Shown: in pieces, positions 1 to 6,024 of the stretch | Layout of the letters: every line of letters begins with the position of its first letter | Numbering within the stretch: the first letter of the stretch is position 1 | DNA from: a virus | Direction: 5' to 3' (one strand) | IMG/VR virus record: IMGVR_UViG_3300025325_000921 | Coordinates: 1-28,248 of that record | DNA: 28,248 nucleotides | Position numbers and translations under genes: made by a program | Notes under the pieces: generated by a model | Seen by the model: the letters and a program-made list of their open reading frames with translations, nothing else | Database searches by the model: none | What the model was told of the DNA's origin: nothing

Positions 1-115
1 TCAATCTTCCAACCACGGTCACTTGTTGGCCCTTCTGAAGCATCGCTGCCCAGTGAAGGACGTGCATAAAGAAATAAAACATCATCTTCCTCTAGCTGAT
101 AAATAACCTATACAG
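1..115. other. Left-edge coding fragment, strand and frame unresolved
   Basis: Several readings stay open to the window edge. On the minus strand, an ATG-ATG pair near position 90 is preceded by an AGAGG-type ribosome site. The frame then runs off the left edge and contains a KGQQVTVVGRL stretch, which loosely resembles the KG-x-x-V-x-V-x-GRL segment of OB-fold single-strand binding proteins. A second minus frame is open but lacks an ATG. Two plus-strand frames are also open from position 1 and stop near 69 and 110, and could be the end of a gene converging on the minus operon. Nothing decides between these. Positions 116-163 show no clear terminator or gene. Confidence 0.3.
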
Positions 116-163
116 AAAGTTATAATACAAATCCATGCTAAAAGTATTCTGTCCATTATCTAC

Positions 164-490
164 CTATGAAGCATGTCGCTTCGTTCCTAGCAACTTGTTA
201 ATTAATCTTCTATACCATGGCATTATAATAGTTGGCCCACGCGTACCCAGACCCATGCATTTTCTTGAACAAAAAATACGACTTCTGCCTCTTTTTCTAT
301 TGTTGTATCCATAAAAAATCTGCTTACATTCAGCACATATAAACTTCTTCTTTTTCTTGCACGGTTTTGGCTTGTCATTTAAATCCGCCCAGGAACATTC
401 TTTGCTACAAAACATCTTGCGACTTCTTGAAGGCATTACCAAAAATTCTTTCTTACAGCGTTTACAGCTCTTCGCTATTCTCTCCTTCAT
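164..490 (-). CDS. Small double zinc-ribbon protein (paralogue of the next gene)
   Basis: Basic protein of 108 aa with two Cys4 sites: C9/C12 with C28/C32, and C52/C55 with C74/C78. Each has the form C-x2-C ... FCS-x2-C. The same type of ribbon is repeated at the front of the HNH endonuclease at 13753-14685, but no HNH or other catalytic domain is present here. The C-terminus (PWYRRLINKLLG) is a short amphipathic basic helix, matched by SWWRRLLKRIW in the upstream neighbour. The chosen ATG overlaps the neighbour's stop codon as TAATG. A longer form from a TTG at 529 is open but lacks a good ribosome site. It is the last gene of the leftward operon. It probably binds nucleic acid; no specific function is recognised. 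Confidence 0.75.
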   Translation of the reverse strand: MKERIAKSCKRCKKEFLVMPSRSRKMFCSKECSWADLNDKPKPCKKKKKFICAECKQIFYGYNNRKRGRSRIFCSRKCMGLGTRGPTIIMPWYRRLINKLLGTKRHAS

Positions 491-777
491 TAGCTGAACC
501 ATATTCTCTTTAATAACCTTCTCCACCAAGAAAGCCGAAATCGTCCTTTACCTGAACAAACCCTGCTACAAAAACGGGGTCGTTGATAGTTCTTGTGGAT
601 ATAACGAAAAAACTGTAACCCACAATATTCACATTTAAAGACATCCTCCCCAGGCTTTTTTATCGGAGTAGCATAGTAACAAATCTTATTACAGTACTGT
701 TTATAGGATCCACGCTTTCCCTTGATGTACTCTATTTTTTTGTTACAGGTTAAGCAGCGAACAAATTTCTTTCTCAT
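490..777 (-). CDS. Small double zinc-ribbon protein
   Basis: Protein of 95 aa with two predicted Cys4 zinc ribbons (C8/C11 with C29/C33, and C49/C52 with C70/C74), joined by a short linker and ending in a Trp/Arg-rich helix. Spacing and C-terminal motif match the following gene, so the two look like a tandem duplication that has diverged strongly. The ATG overlaps the upstream stop as ATGA, implying translational coupling. Such ribbons are common as DNA-binding appendages of phage HNH nucleases. Here they stand alone, so either regulators or relics of homing endonucleases are possible. Function is inferred only. Confidence 0.75.
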   Translation of the reverse strand: MRKKFVRCLTCNKKIEYIKGKRGSYKQYCNKICYYATPIKKPGEDVFKCEYCGLQFFRYIHKNYQRPRFCSRVCSGKGRFRLSWWRRLLKRIWFS

Positions 778-968
778 TTAAATAAGTCCTCTTTATTGAC
801 TAACTCAAGACTCTTTCTAATGTTTCTCCATAACTCTTGCTTTGTTGTAGCATATGCTACACAGTGGGGTATCTCGTTACACTGGGCAAAGAACCCGTCG
901 GGGTCTTGAAAGAGGGTAAATGTTTGCCCACGTACCTTTATAACTGGTTGATGGATCTTAGTCTTCAT
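774..968 (-). CDS. HicB-like small protein
   Basis: Protein of 64 aa. The pattern of two short strands, then DPDGFFAQCNEIPHC, then a helix with ELWRNIRKSLEL, follows the HicB antitoxin fold (strand, D-G-x-hydrophobic, P-x-C, helix). HicB proteins neutralise the HicA mRNA interferase and often repress their own operon. No HicA-like dsRNA-binding partner is visible on either side, and the protein is too short to carry the usual C-terminal DNA-binding domain. It may be an orphan HicB-fold protein with another role. ATG at 968 was chosen over the TTG at 983, with TTGGAG upstream. It overlaps the preceding gene by 11 nt. Confidence 0.6.
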   Translation of the reverse strand: MKTKIHQPVIKVRGQTFTLFQDPDGFFAQCNEIPHCVAYATTKQELWRNIRKSLELVNKEDLFK

Positions 969-1245
969 GGATAGTTGCTCCAATTTGAATCAGGATCGCT
1001 CCCAGCCTCTCTAAGTCATAGTGGTACATGCTATCCCTCTCTTCATAAAGAAGTTGTTTCATACGCTCAATATCATCGTTTGCATCTCCTATGGTGTGGG
1101 TACGCGCTTGATCATTAAGAACTGTATCAATATCCTTGTGCCATATCTTTAAGTAGAGACTATCTTTGAGGGTGATCTCGCTCTTATCGAGAGATTCCAA
1201 TAAAATACGTGTAACCTCTAGCAACTCTTTGATAGTAATGGTCAT
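958..1245 (-). CDS. Unknown 95-aa helical protein, possible partner of the Hint protein
   Basis: A mostly helical, acidic protein of 95 aa with no signal peptide or membrane segment and no family I recognise. The start overlaps the stop of the Hint-domain gene as ATGA, so the two are very likely translated together. In polymorphic toxin loci the small gene directly after the toxin usually encodes the cytosolic immunity protein, and size and position fit that role. This is inference from arrangement only; no immunity-family motif is visible. Confidence 0.65.
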   Translation of the reverse strand: MTITIKELLEVTRILLESLDKSEITLKDSLYLKIWHKDIDTVLNDQARTHTIGDANDDIERMKQLLYEERDSMYHYDLERLGAILIQIGATIHED

Positions 1246-2204
1246 CGTGAACCTCTTCTTCTGATCACTTTTTCATTGGCCTTAAAGCGCGCTTCTTGCG
1301 CCTGCTTTGTTTGGTTATCAATTTCATCCTTCAGGTGCTTGATACGCCTTCTGATAATGTCGTTTCTTCTTGACTGATTACGCCCTGCGTCCCTAAGCTT
1401 GTTTAGATTGTCATGCGCATCGGGATTCTTGCCATATTCATGAAGCTTCACCCTGTGTTCTTCGGCTCTTTTGTCGTGGGATCGCGCGGACTTCTCAAAC
1501 TTGTTACGGTCATATTCTTCGTACTTATAAACCCACTCCCAGTCATCTTCATCATCTTTTTTAGGCGGTTCGCCATCGCCTCCTCCACACGCAAAACCAG
1601 GCTTACAATTCTCTTTAGCAAACCCAAGTCTCCTGGCAAGCTCCTCATTACTCATTGGTCTTTGTTGTGGCCCAAATACGTAACGTGCAGCATAACCAGC
1701 GTATTGTGCTCCAACAGCCATATAGAATTGGTTGTGTACTAACACATCTTCAATGGTCACACAGTAGTTGTGGTACTCTTCTATCGTAAGATCATAGAAC
1801 TCAAACCCCTCCTCAAAGACAGAAAGGCTGCGATCTTTAAAGTTAATGTATACGGGGTGTATACAGTTCTTAAGCAAGATTGTGTTTTGCTCTTTGAGGT
1901 CATCTGCTCTTATCCAGTCTTCGTGCTCTTGATCATAAAAGAAGTGATCCGGGTGTACGTGAATCATAGACCGACCATCAACCATGAGCGTAATACACTC
2001 AGTCCCCGTCATCATGTGCTTATGTAATATCCTGCGGGGGACACAGTGCCCCTCATAGTCATATGAGACTACTAAGTCATTCTCTTTGAGATACGCTATC
2101 TGTGTATAACCTGATGGCGTCTTAACCAGGGTATTACCCACAAAGCCATGACCGAATACCTGTGTTGTTGTTAATAACGCTAGCAATAGATTCTTATAGT
2201 TCAC
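1242..2204 (-). CDS. Secreted Hint-domain protein with charged C-terminal domain (polymorphic-toxin-like)
   Basis: Protein of 320 aa starting at GTG with AGGAG 7 nt upstream. Residues 1-18 look like a signal peptide. Residues 20-158 match a Hint (hedgehog/intein) fold: FVGNTLVKTPSGY and LKENDLVVSYD at the front, HVHPDHFF in the middle, and YDLTIEEYHNYCVT and EDVLVHN at the end. The cysteine that normally precedes the opening F-V is replaced by Gly20, so self-cleavage is probably lost or altered. Residues 159-320 contain an acidic linker and a highly charged helical domain rich in Lys, Arg, Glu and Asn, in the place where polymorphic toxins carry the effector domain. I cannot name that domain. 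The adjacent 95-aa gene could be its immunity partner. A role in lysogenic conversion or exclusion of competitors is inference. Confidence 0.75.
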   Translation of the reverse strand: MNYKNLLLALLTTTQVFGHGFVGNTLVKTPSGYTQIAYLKENDLVVSYDYEGHCVPRRILHKHMMTGTECITLMVDGRSMIHVHPDHFFYDQEHEDWIRADDLKEQNTILLKNCIHPVYINFKDRSLSVFEEGFEFYDLTIEEYHNYCVTIEDVLVHNQFYMAVGAQYAGYAARYVFGPQQRPMSNEELARRLGFAKENCKPGFACGGGDGEPPKKDDEDDWEWVYKYEEYDRNKFEKSARSHDKRAEEHRVKLHEYGKNPDAHDNLNKLRDAGRNQSRRNDIIRRRIKHLKDEIDNQTKQAQEARFKANEKVIRRRGSR

Positions 2205-2383
2205 TGATCATCTCCTATGAAGCATGTCGGCAAAGCCTCCTTTTTATATGCGATATATTTGTCGAAGTTTTTATCGATCATTCTTTCTATGCGTCCAAAT
2301 ATGTATATAAAAAAACTCATATATACAATTCCCAATATTATGGCAGCCGCAATTTTTGATAATCCTTCAATTAGTTCTTCCAT
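2201..2383 (-). CDS. Small single-span membrane protein
   Basis: Protein of 60 aa with one strong hydrophobic segment at about residues 10-31 (AAAIILGIVYMSFFIYIFG), followed by a basic cytoplasmic-type tail. The ATG is preceded by a GGAAGG ribosome site and overlaps the HTH gene; the stop overlaps the start region of the Hint gene. Its place between a repressor-like gene and a secreted protein suggests an accessory membrane role such as exclusion, but no family is recognised. Confidence 0.65.
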   Translation of the reverse strand: MEELIEGLSKIAAAIILGIVYMSFFIYIFGRIERMIDKNFDKYIAYKKEALPTCFIGDDQ

Positions 2384-2627
2384 TTTTTCCTTCCAGTTGT
2401 TTCTCTCTCTTCTCTAACCATTCAACCATTCTTTGAGCCGACTTCACATGCACCTGCTTATTATGATTAATAAATAAGTTAATCGTGTTGCCCGCTAGCC
2501 CCGTTTCTTTGCCCAAATTCCTCATGCTGGAGACTTCTTTGGGGAGCTTCAAAAGAGCTTCACACATACGCTCACGCAGCCAGCTCTGATCTCCCTTAAG
2601 CTTCTTATACATATCCGAGTAGCTCAT
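2367..2627 (-). CDS. Small HTH DNA-binding protein, candidate phage repressor or switch regulator
   Basis: Protein of 86 aa. Residues about 33-58 (SSMRNLGKETGLAGNTINLF) have the shape of a helix-turn-helix of the lambda-repressor/XRE class: a helix with Leu-Gly, a turn at GLAG, then a recognition helix with Asn-Thr. A charged helix follows (SAQRMVEWLEKRE). There is no cleavage or oligomerisation domain of the CI type. It is the first gene of the leftward operon and is transcribed away from the plus-strand early operon across a 138-nt divergent control region, the classic position for a repressor that controls both promoters and itself. The start is supported by AAGGA upstream. Confidence 0.75.
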   Translation of the reverse strand: MSYSDMYKKLKGDQSWLRERMCEALLKLPKEVSSMRNLGKETGLAGNTINLFINHNKQVHVKSAQRMVEWLEKREKQLEGKNGRTN

Positions 2628-2660
2628 ACATTGTCCTTCTTTTAAGTTAAATCTAGGTAT

Positions 2661-2689
2661 AGATTAGACAGATGTACAAAATAAGTCAA
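2661..2689 (-). promoter_or_regulatory. Leftward promoter of the repressor-like operon
   Basis: On the minus strand, TTGACT (plus 2684-2689) is followed after 17 nt by TAATCT (2661-2666). The -35 box is good and the -10 box is weak, as often seen for promoters under activation or autocontrol. It lies in the divergent control region, 34 nt before the HTH gene start. Confidence 0.5.
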
Positions 2690-2709
2690 GTGTCGATAAG
2701 TGTTGACTT
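2683..2709. promoter_or_regulatory. Inverted repeat operator spanning both divergent -35 boxes
   Basis: AAGTCAA (2683-2689) and TTGACTT (2703-2709) are perfect inverted copies, separated by 13 nt. Each arm contains the TTGACT -35 box of one of the two opposed promoters. Within the spacer, AAGTGTCGAT and AAGTGTTGAC form a near-perfect direct repeat. A dimeric repressor bound here would cover both -35 elements at once. Confidence 0.55.
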
Positions 2710-2729
2710 CTATTTAAATTATGTATAAA
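2703..2729 (+). promoter_or_regulatory. Rightward early promoter
   Basis: TTGACT (2703-2708) and TATAAA (2724-2729) are 15 nt apart, slightly short but with strong boxes. The promoter faces the small early genes that begin at 2766, and its -35 lies in one arm of the operator-like inverted repeat. Confidence 0.55.
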
Positions 2730-2765
2730 GTAATTACATGAACACTAACACTAGAGGGAAAACAG

Positions 2766-3011
2766 ATGAACTACATTTTTAATCTTCTCGCCGGCATACA
2801 ATTGAAAAAATATTTAGTTACAGAAGATATGGCCAACAAAATAGAAAGCGATCTTAAGGGACTACGCTATGGTCAAGCAAGAGAAATTGTTTTTACTACC
2901 AAAGGCGGCATCTCCTATAAAATAAATACAAAAGATTATATGGATTTCTATCTAGTGCAAACAAATAGGACTCAACCTGAACATAACGATTTAAGAAACT
3001 TATTATATTAG
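2766..3011 (+). CDS. Early small protein, unknown
   Basis: First gene of the rightward early operon, 81 aa, with AGAGGGA before the ATG. It is rich in Lys, Asn and Tyr and looks like a small alpha/beta protein (a helix with DMANKIESDLKGL, then strands with EIVFTTKGGISYKI). No signal peptide or known motif is visible. Being first behind the regulated promoter it could be a regulator or a host-takeover factor, but nothing in the sequence proves this. Confidence 0.65.
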   Translation: MNYIFNLLAGIQLKKYLVTEDMANKIESDLKGLRYGQAREIVFTTKGGISYKINTKDYMDFYLVQTNRTQPEHNDLRNLLY

Positions 3012-3018
3012 GATATGA

Positions 3019-3261
3019 ATGAATATGTGTTCTATTGAAAAATGTACTTGTTTAGATAAAAATGATCTTTCAAAACAAATCACTCATCATGTTAATAAGC
3101 ATGGTACATGGTCATATATACCACCATGTTATTTTAGACTGAAAGATCATAATGATAAGAAGTTCTCCTTCGAGATATATTTCCCTGATGGTTATGATAC
3201 ATTTCTCGGCCTAACGGCAATAAAACACATCAGTACAAAATTAGATAAACAGGAAGCATAA
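3019..3261 (+). CDS. Early small protein, unknown
   Basis: Protein of 80 aa with three cysteines near the N-terminus (C4, C9, C11), a His-rich stretch (THHVNKHG) and strand-like FSFEIYFPDGYDTFLGL. The Cys/His cluster might bind metal, but the spacing fits no family I know. ATGs at 3019 and 3025 are both possible; TTAGGAT lies just upstream of the first. The stop overlaps the next start as TAATG, so the two are translationally coupled. Confidence 0.6.
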   Translation: MNMCSIEKCTCLDKNDLSKQITHHVNKHGTWSYIPPCYFRLKDHNDKKFSFEIYFPDGYDTFLGLTAIKHISTKLDKQEA

Positions 3262-3497
3262 TGGAAAACGAAGAATTAAAAATATATGACCAAATAAAAC
3301 ATGCTTTTGAACAATATGAATATGCTGTATGGCTCTATGATGATAAAACCAAAAAAGCAGCGGCCGGTTGTATGTGGGAAACTGCGTTAATGCAGGTCTT
3401 AAAAGATAATGTAGCTATTACCCATCAATATTGGAAAGAAACAGAAAAGTTCCTAGAAGTGTTTCGATTTCATAAAAAATATACAGAAGCAGCATAA
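3261..3497 (+). CDS. Early small helical protein, unknown
   Basis: Protein of 78 aa, predicted almost wholly helical and rich in aromatic residues (QYEYAVWLYDD, THQYWKETEKFLEVFRFHKKY). It has TAATG junctions on both sides. No recognised family. Confidence 0.65.
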   Translation: MENEELKIYDQIKHAFEQYEYAVWLYDDKTKKAAAGCMWETALMQVLKDNVAITHQYWKETEKFLEVFRFHKKYTEAA

Positions 3498-3949
3498 TGG
3501 ATGAGACTGAATTTTACAGAATAAAACATACTCCATCGCTTACCGATGAACCTGAAAATGAACCAATGATATTAGAAAAATTAAGGTGTGACCCAATATT
3601 AAGGGCAACATTGATAATGGCTTATGAAGATCGCATGGAAAAGCATAGAAGAACAGGACTAAAGCTGGTAAAATTCATACAAGAACAATATAAAAAACCA
3701 CCTAGAAAAATAGAGATCCCAATGACAAACTTCGACGAAGCCCTAGAAGGCGCACGCATGTTGTATCATGAGGCAATTTACACCTACAATGCTTATGTAA
3801 GAACATGTGGTGTCATGCTTGTGCAAGACTTGAATGCTACACAAAAAGAGGGACTTGAGATTCTTCTACGACGCACCGTTGTTATGCAGGATTATTTTAA
3901 GAATGTACTTGAAGCTAAACGATCTTTTGATCCGTCGGGAGACGAATAA
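3497..3949 (+). CDS. Early helical protein of 150 aa, unknown
   Basis: Helical, charged protein with no cysteine motif, signal or membrane segment. The middle part (IPMTNFDEALEGARMLYHEA) and the C-terminal part (EILLRRTVVMQDYFKNVLEA) look like long amphipathic helices, suggesting a helical bundle. The TAATG overlaps with both neighbours place it in the early operon leading to the Erf gene. No family recognised. Confidence 0.65.
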   Translation: MDETEFYRIKHTPSLTDEPENEPMILEKLRCDPILRATLIMAYEDRMEKHRRTGLKLVKFIQEQYKKPPRKIEIPMTNFDEALEGARMLYHEAIYTYNAYVRTCGVMLVQDLNATQKEGLEILLRRTVVMQDYFKNVLEAKRSFDPSGDE

Positions 3950-4194
3950 TGGATGGGCACAATATCATGCTTACACATTTAGCATGGTTTCAACATCGGG
4001 CAGAAGCACTCGGGTATTTATGGAAAACTACGTGTATACACTGCTTGAAAGAAATCACTAATGGTGAAGAAGTTTGTATTATTGACCATATAACTTATCA
4101 AGTAATGTTTCATAAAGAATGTGTAATGAAAAAAATGTTTGACGCTGCCAAACTGGAGACGAATGATGGAACTACAATCAACGCAGATCAATGA
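3949..4194 (+). CDS. Small putative zinc-binding protein
   Basis: Protein of 81 aa with a central C-x2-C (CIHC), a short beta segment (EEVCIIDHITYQVMFH) and an H-x3-type site ending in HKEC, which together resemble a single treble-clef or RING-like zinc site. It overlaps the start of the Erf gene by 29 nt. It may be a nucleic-acid-binding accessory to the recombination gene that follows, but that is only positional inference. Confidence 0.6.
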   Translation: MDGHNIMLTHLAWFQHRAEALGYLWKTTCIHCLKEITNGEEVCIIDHITYQVMFHKECVMKKMFDAAKLETNDGTTINADQ

Positions 4195-4732
4195 ACTTGC
4201 TGCTGCCCTAGCCAAGGCCCAGGGAGAGATGGATCTTGCAGGCAAGACGTCAGACAATCCGTTCTTTAAGAGTAAATATGCAAAGCTAGATGCCATACAA
4301 AGAGCATCAAGACCAGCATTGACCAAGCATGGCTTATCCATTGTCCAGGGCAAGGCGGTAGAAGATGGTAAAGAACTTCTTATCACCACATTATTACACA
4401 GCTCTGGGCAATGGATCAAGTCAGTGTCTCACATAAAACCCGATAAATCGGGTATTCAAGAGTTGGGCAAACACATCTCTTATCTTTTAAGGTATGACTA
4501 TATGTCAGTGACGGGTTGTATCGTTGTAGACAACGTAGAAGACGATGACGGTGGTCGGCCGATAGAATACATCAGCAACCAGGACATCGTTGATCTCAAG
4601 GCAGCCTTGATGGGATATGGGTCAATTCAAGAACAACTACAGAAGCGATATGCGGATATCAACTTTATACCTGTTGATAAAGTAGATGCTATTTTTGAGT
4701 GGATAGAAAAAGAGAAAGATAAACTCTCTTGA
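4166..4732 (+). CDS. erf: Erf-family single-strand annealing recombinase
   Basis: Protein of 188 aa. The N-terminal part carries the hallmarks of the ERF superfamily: LAAALAKAQ, then NPFFKSKYAKLDAIQ, PALTKHGL, LITTLLHSSGQWI, and a G-x-x-ISYLLRYDYMSV segment in the place of the usual S-Y-x-RRY motif. ERF proteins such as that of P22 anneal complementary single strands and help genome circularisation and recombination. The C-terminal part (ISNQDIVDLKAAL to FEWIEKEKDKL) is a small helical domain separated by an acidic linker (DNVEDDDGG). GGAG lies 7 nt before the chosen ATG; an ATG 3 nt earlier is also possible, and a TTG at 4139 is not supported. Confidence 0.88.
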   Translation: MELQSTQINELAAALAKAQGEMDLAGKTSDNPFFKSKYAKLDAIQRASRPALTKHGLSIVQGKAVEDGKELLITTLLHSSGQWIKSVSHIKPDKSGIQELGKHISYLLRYDYMSVTGCIVVDNVEDDDGGRPIEYISNQDIVDLKAALMGYGSIQEQLQKRYADINFIPVDKVDAIFEWIEKEKDKLS

Positions 4733-4758
4733 GTTAATCAAAACCTTCAGGCTATACT
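4729..4758 (+). promoter_or_regulatory. Candidate promoter of the 4792-5818 operon
   Basis: TTGAGT (4729-4734) and TATACT (4753-4758) are separated by 18 nt. The -35 box overlaps the end of the Erf gene, and the -10 lies in the 59-nt gap before the next gene. Confidence 0.45.
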
Positions 4759-4791
4759 GACGACATAACTTCTAACCAAGCGAGGTGAATC

Positions 4792-5190
4792 ATGGTTGCT
4801 CAGTGGATGCATTCCTTAAGTGATGCCGAAAAACAATTACAATTGTTTGAGGAGAAGGTTGCGGGTAAAAAAGGGTATATTGAGAAAGCGGTCAATACGA
4901 TCTTAGACCTGAAAGACAGAGCTGATAAACTCGCTCTTGAAGGGAACGAGTCGGCCGTGCATGAAACTTATCTTGAGATGTCCGCTTTATGGAAAATGCT
5001 GAGGGGTATTGAAGCTGCTATCAGAACACGGTATCCAATGATCGCGGCAATAGCTGACATGCTCGTGTATATCTATAATCTTGGTACTGCTAATCATTGG
5101 TCGGTTGTAGGGATAGCGGAGCACCTCTGTCTTGATCTCTTTCCCTACATTGAGAGTCTTTTTGTTAAGATAATCGCTCACCGTAAATGA
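4792..5190 (+). CDS. Unknown 132-aa helical protein
   Basis: GAGGTG stands 4 nt before the ATG. The N-terminal half is strongly helical and likely coiled coil (DAEKQLQLFEEKVAGKKGYI, then ILDLKDRADKLALEG). The C-terminal half has a moderately hydrophobic helix (MIAAIADMLVYIYNLG) but no clear membrane span. It is the first of three overlapping genes (ATGA junctions). No family recognised. Confidence 0.65.
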   Translation: MVAQWMHSLSDAEKQLQLFEEKVAGKKGYIEKAVNTILDLKDRADKLALEGNESAVHETYLEMSALWKMLRGIEAAIRTRYPMIAAIADMLVYIYNLGTANHWSVVGIAEHLCLDLFPYIESLFVKIIAHRK

Positions 5191-5468
5191 TGTCATCTAT
5201 GTTTGAGATACGTTACTGTTTACCAAGCAATGACACCAAAAGACCTAAGGGAGCTTTGTGGAAAGCTATCCTTGATGAGGGTAAAGAGATGTTCTTTATC
5301 CAGGTTAACGATGAAGCTGATACGGAGTGGGTTGAGCTTGGCGAGTTTTATAAAGAAGCATTCCATAGCATAACTAACACGAGGCTTATAGAAGACTGTC
5401 TTAAGCTGTATCATACGCAGCAAGAAGTTAACCGAAACCTACAAAAGATAAAAGAGAACGTGTCATGA
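5187..5468 (+). CDS. Unknown 93-aa protein
   Basis: Small alpha/beta protein with strands around FEIRYCLP and MFFIQVND and a C-terminal helix (EVNRNLQKIKENV). Starts at 5187 or 5190 are both possible; the first overlaps the preceding stop as ATGA. It is coupled to both neighbours. No recognised function. Confidence 0.6.
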   Translation: MMSSMFEIRYCLPSNDTKRPKGALWKAILDEGKEMFFIQVNDEADTEWVELGEFYKEAFHSITNTRLIEDCLKLYHTQQEVNRNLQKIKENVS

Positions 5469-5818
5469 AGCGATTATTATTCGTGTGTATGCTTATGGGG
5501 AGTTTTACGTCAGCTATGCAAATACCCATAGATAGAATTGTTCACTCAGACGGAGAAGATAAAGATGAATTGCCGCAAGAATTGCTTGATCTATGGAGAA
5601 GATTTCATGAAGTGAAGGGCTATTATACCCATGTGTTTGGGGTTGCGGTTGATAAGAGCGACTTAGCACTTACCCAATTACGTCTCAAAGCGATTAAGAC
5701 GGAGGTTGACGCTCTCGCTTTAGCCATTGATCAAAAAGCCATGAAAGAAGAACAGCGGGCTTATGTAGCGGGTAACATAAAAAAGCTTAAACAGAAGCTG
5801 CATTATTTTCCTCTCTAA
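5465..5818 (+). CDS. Exported helical protein (signal peptide), unknown
   Basis: Protein of 117 aa with a clear signal peptide (MKRLLFVCMLMGSFTSAM, likely cut after SA or AM). The mature part is acidic then helical and possibly coiled coil (ALTQLRLKAIKTEVDALALA, then IKKLKQKLHYF). Its stop overlaps by 4 nt the stop of a small lipoprotein-like gene on the opposite strand. An exported coiled-coil protein beside a lipoprotein recalls spanin pairs, but spanin partners are normally on the same strand and the inner one has a membrane anchor, so this is weak. Confidence 0.65.
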   Translation: MKRLLFVCMLMGSFTSAMQIPIDRIVHSDGEDKDELPQELLDLWRRFHEVKGYYTHVFGVAVDKSDLALTQLRLKAIKTEVDALALAIDQKAMKEEQRAYVAGNIKKLKQKLHYFPL

Positions 5819-6024
5819 TCTATATCGTTCTTTAAGATTAAGTGGGACGGCTTATCACCGTCCCCTTCTATTCCCGTAACTTCTACTACCGTAATCTCAT
5901 CATCTTCAAATACCGTCTTGCCATAGATGGGCTGAGCTTCGGGCATAGACCATGATGGAGTACTTGGCGGGTTACCGCATGATGGTGTTAAGAGGATGGT
6001 TAAAGCAAGAAGATGCTTAATCAT
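5815..6024 (-). CDS. Small putative lipoprotein
   Basis: Protein of 69 aa: MIKHLLALTILLTPSC, a short signal sequence ending in a weak lipobox (T-P-S-C), then GNPPSTPSWSMPE, a Pro-rich spacer, and a small beta-rich tail. The start overlaps the C1q-like gene's stop as ATGA, so it is the last gene of the fibre operon; a longer reading from 6048 is open but unneeded. It may be an outer-membrane-directed lysis or exclusion lipoprotein. Function not recognised. Confidence 0.6.
   Translation of the reverse strand: MIKHLLALTILLTPSCGNPPSTPSWSMPEAQPIYGKTVFEDDEITVVEVTGIEGDGDKPSHLILKNDID

Noticed and set aside
491-529. Longer start (TTG at 529) for the last zinc-ribbon gene
   Set aside because: The ATG at 490 overlaps the preceding stop as TAATG, the junction style of the operon; the added residues are not part of the zinc ribbons.
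4018-4419. 133-aa minus-strand frame opposite the Erf gene
   Set aside because: Lies antisense to well-supported genes and has no ribosome site or recognisable domain.
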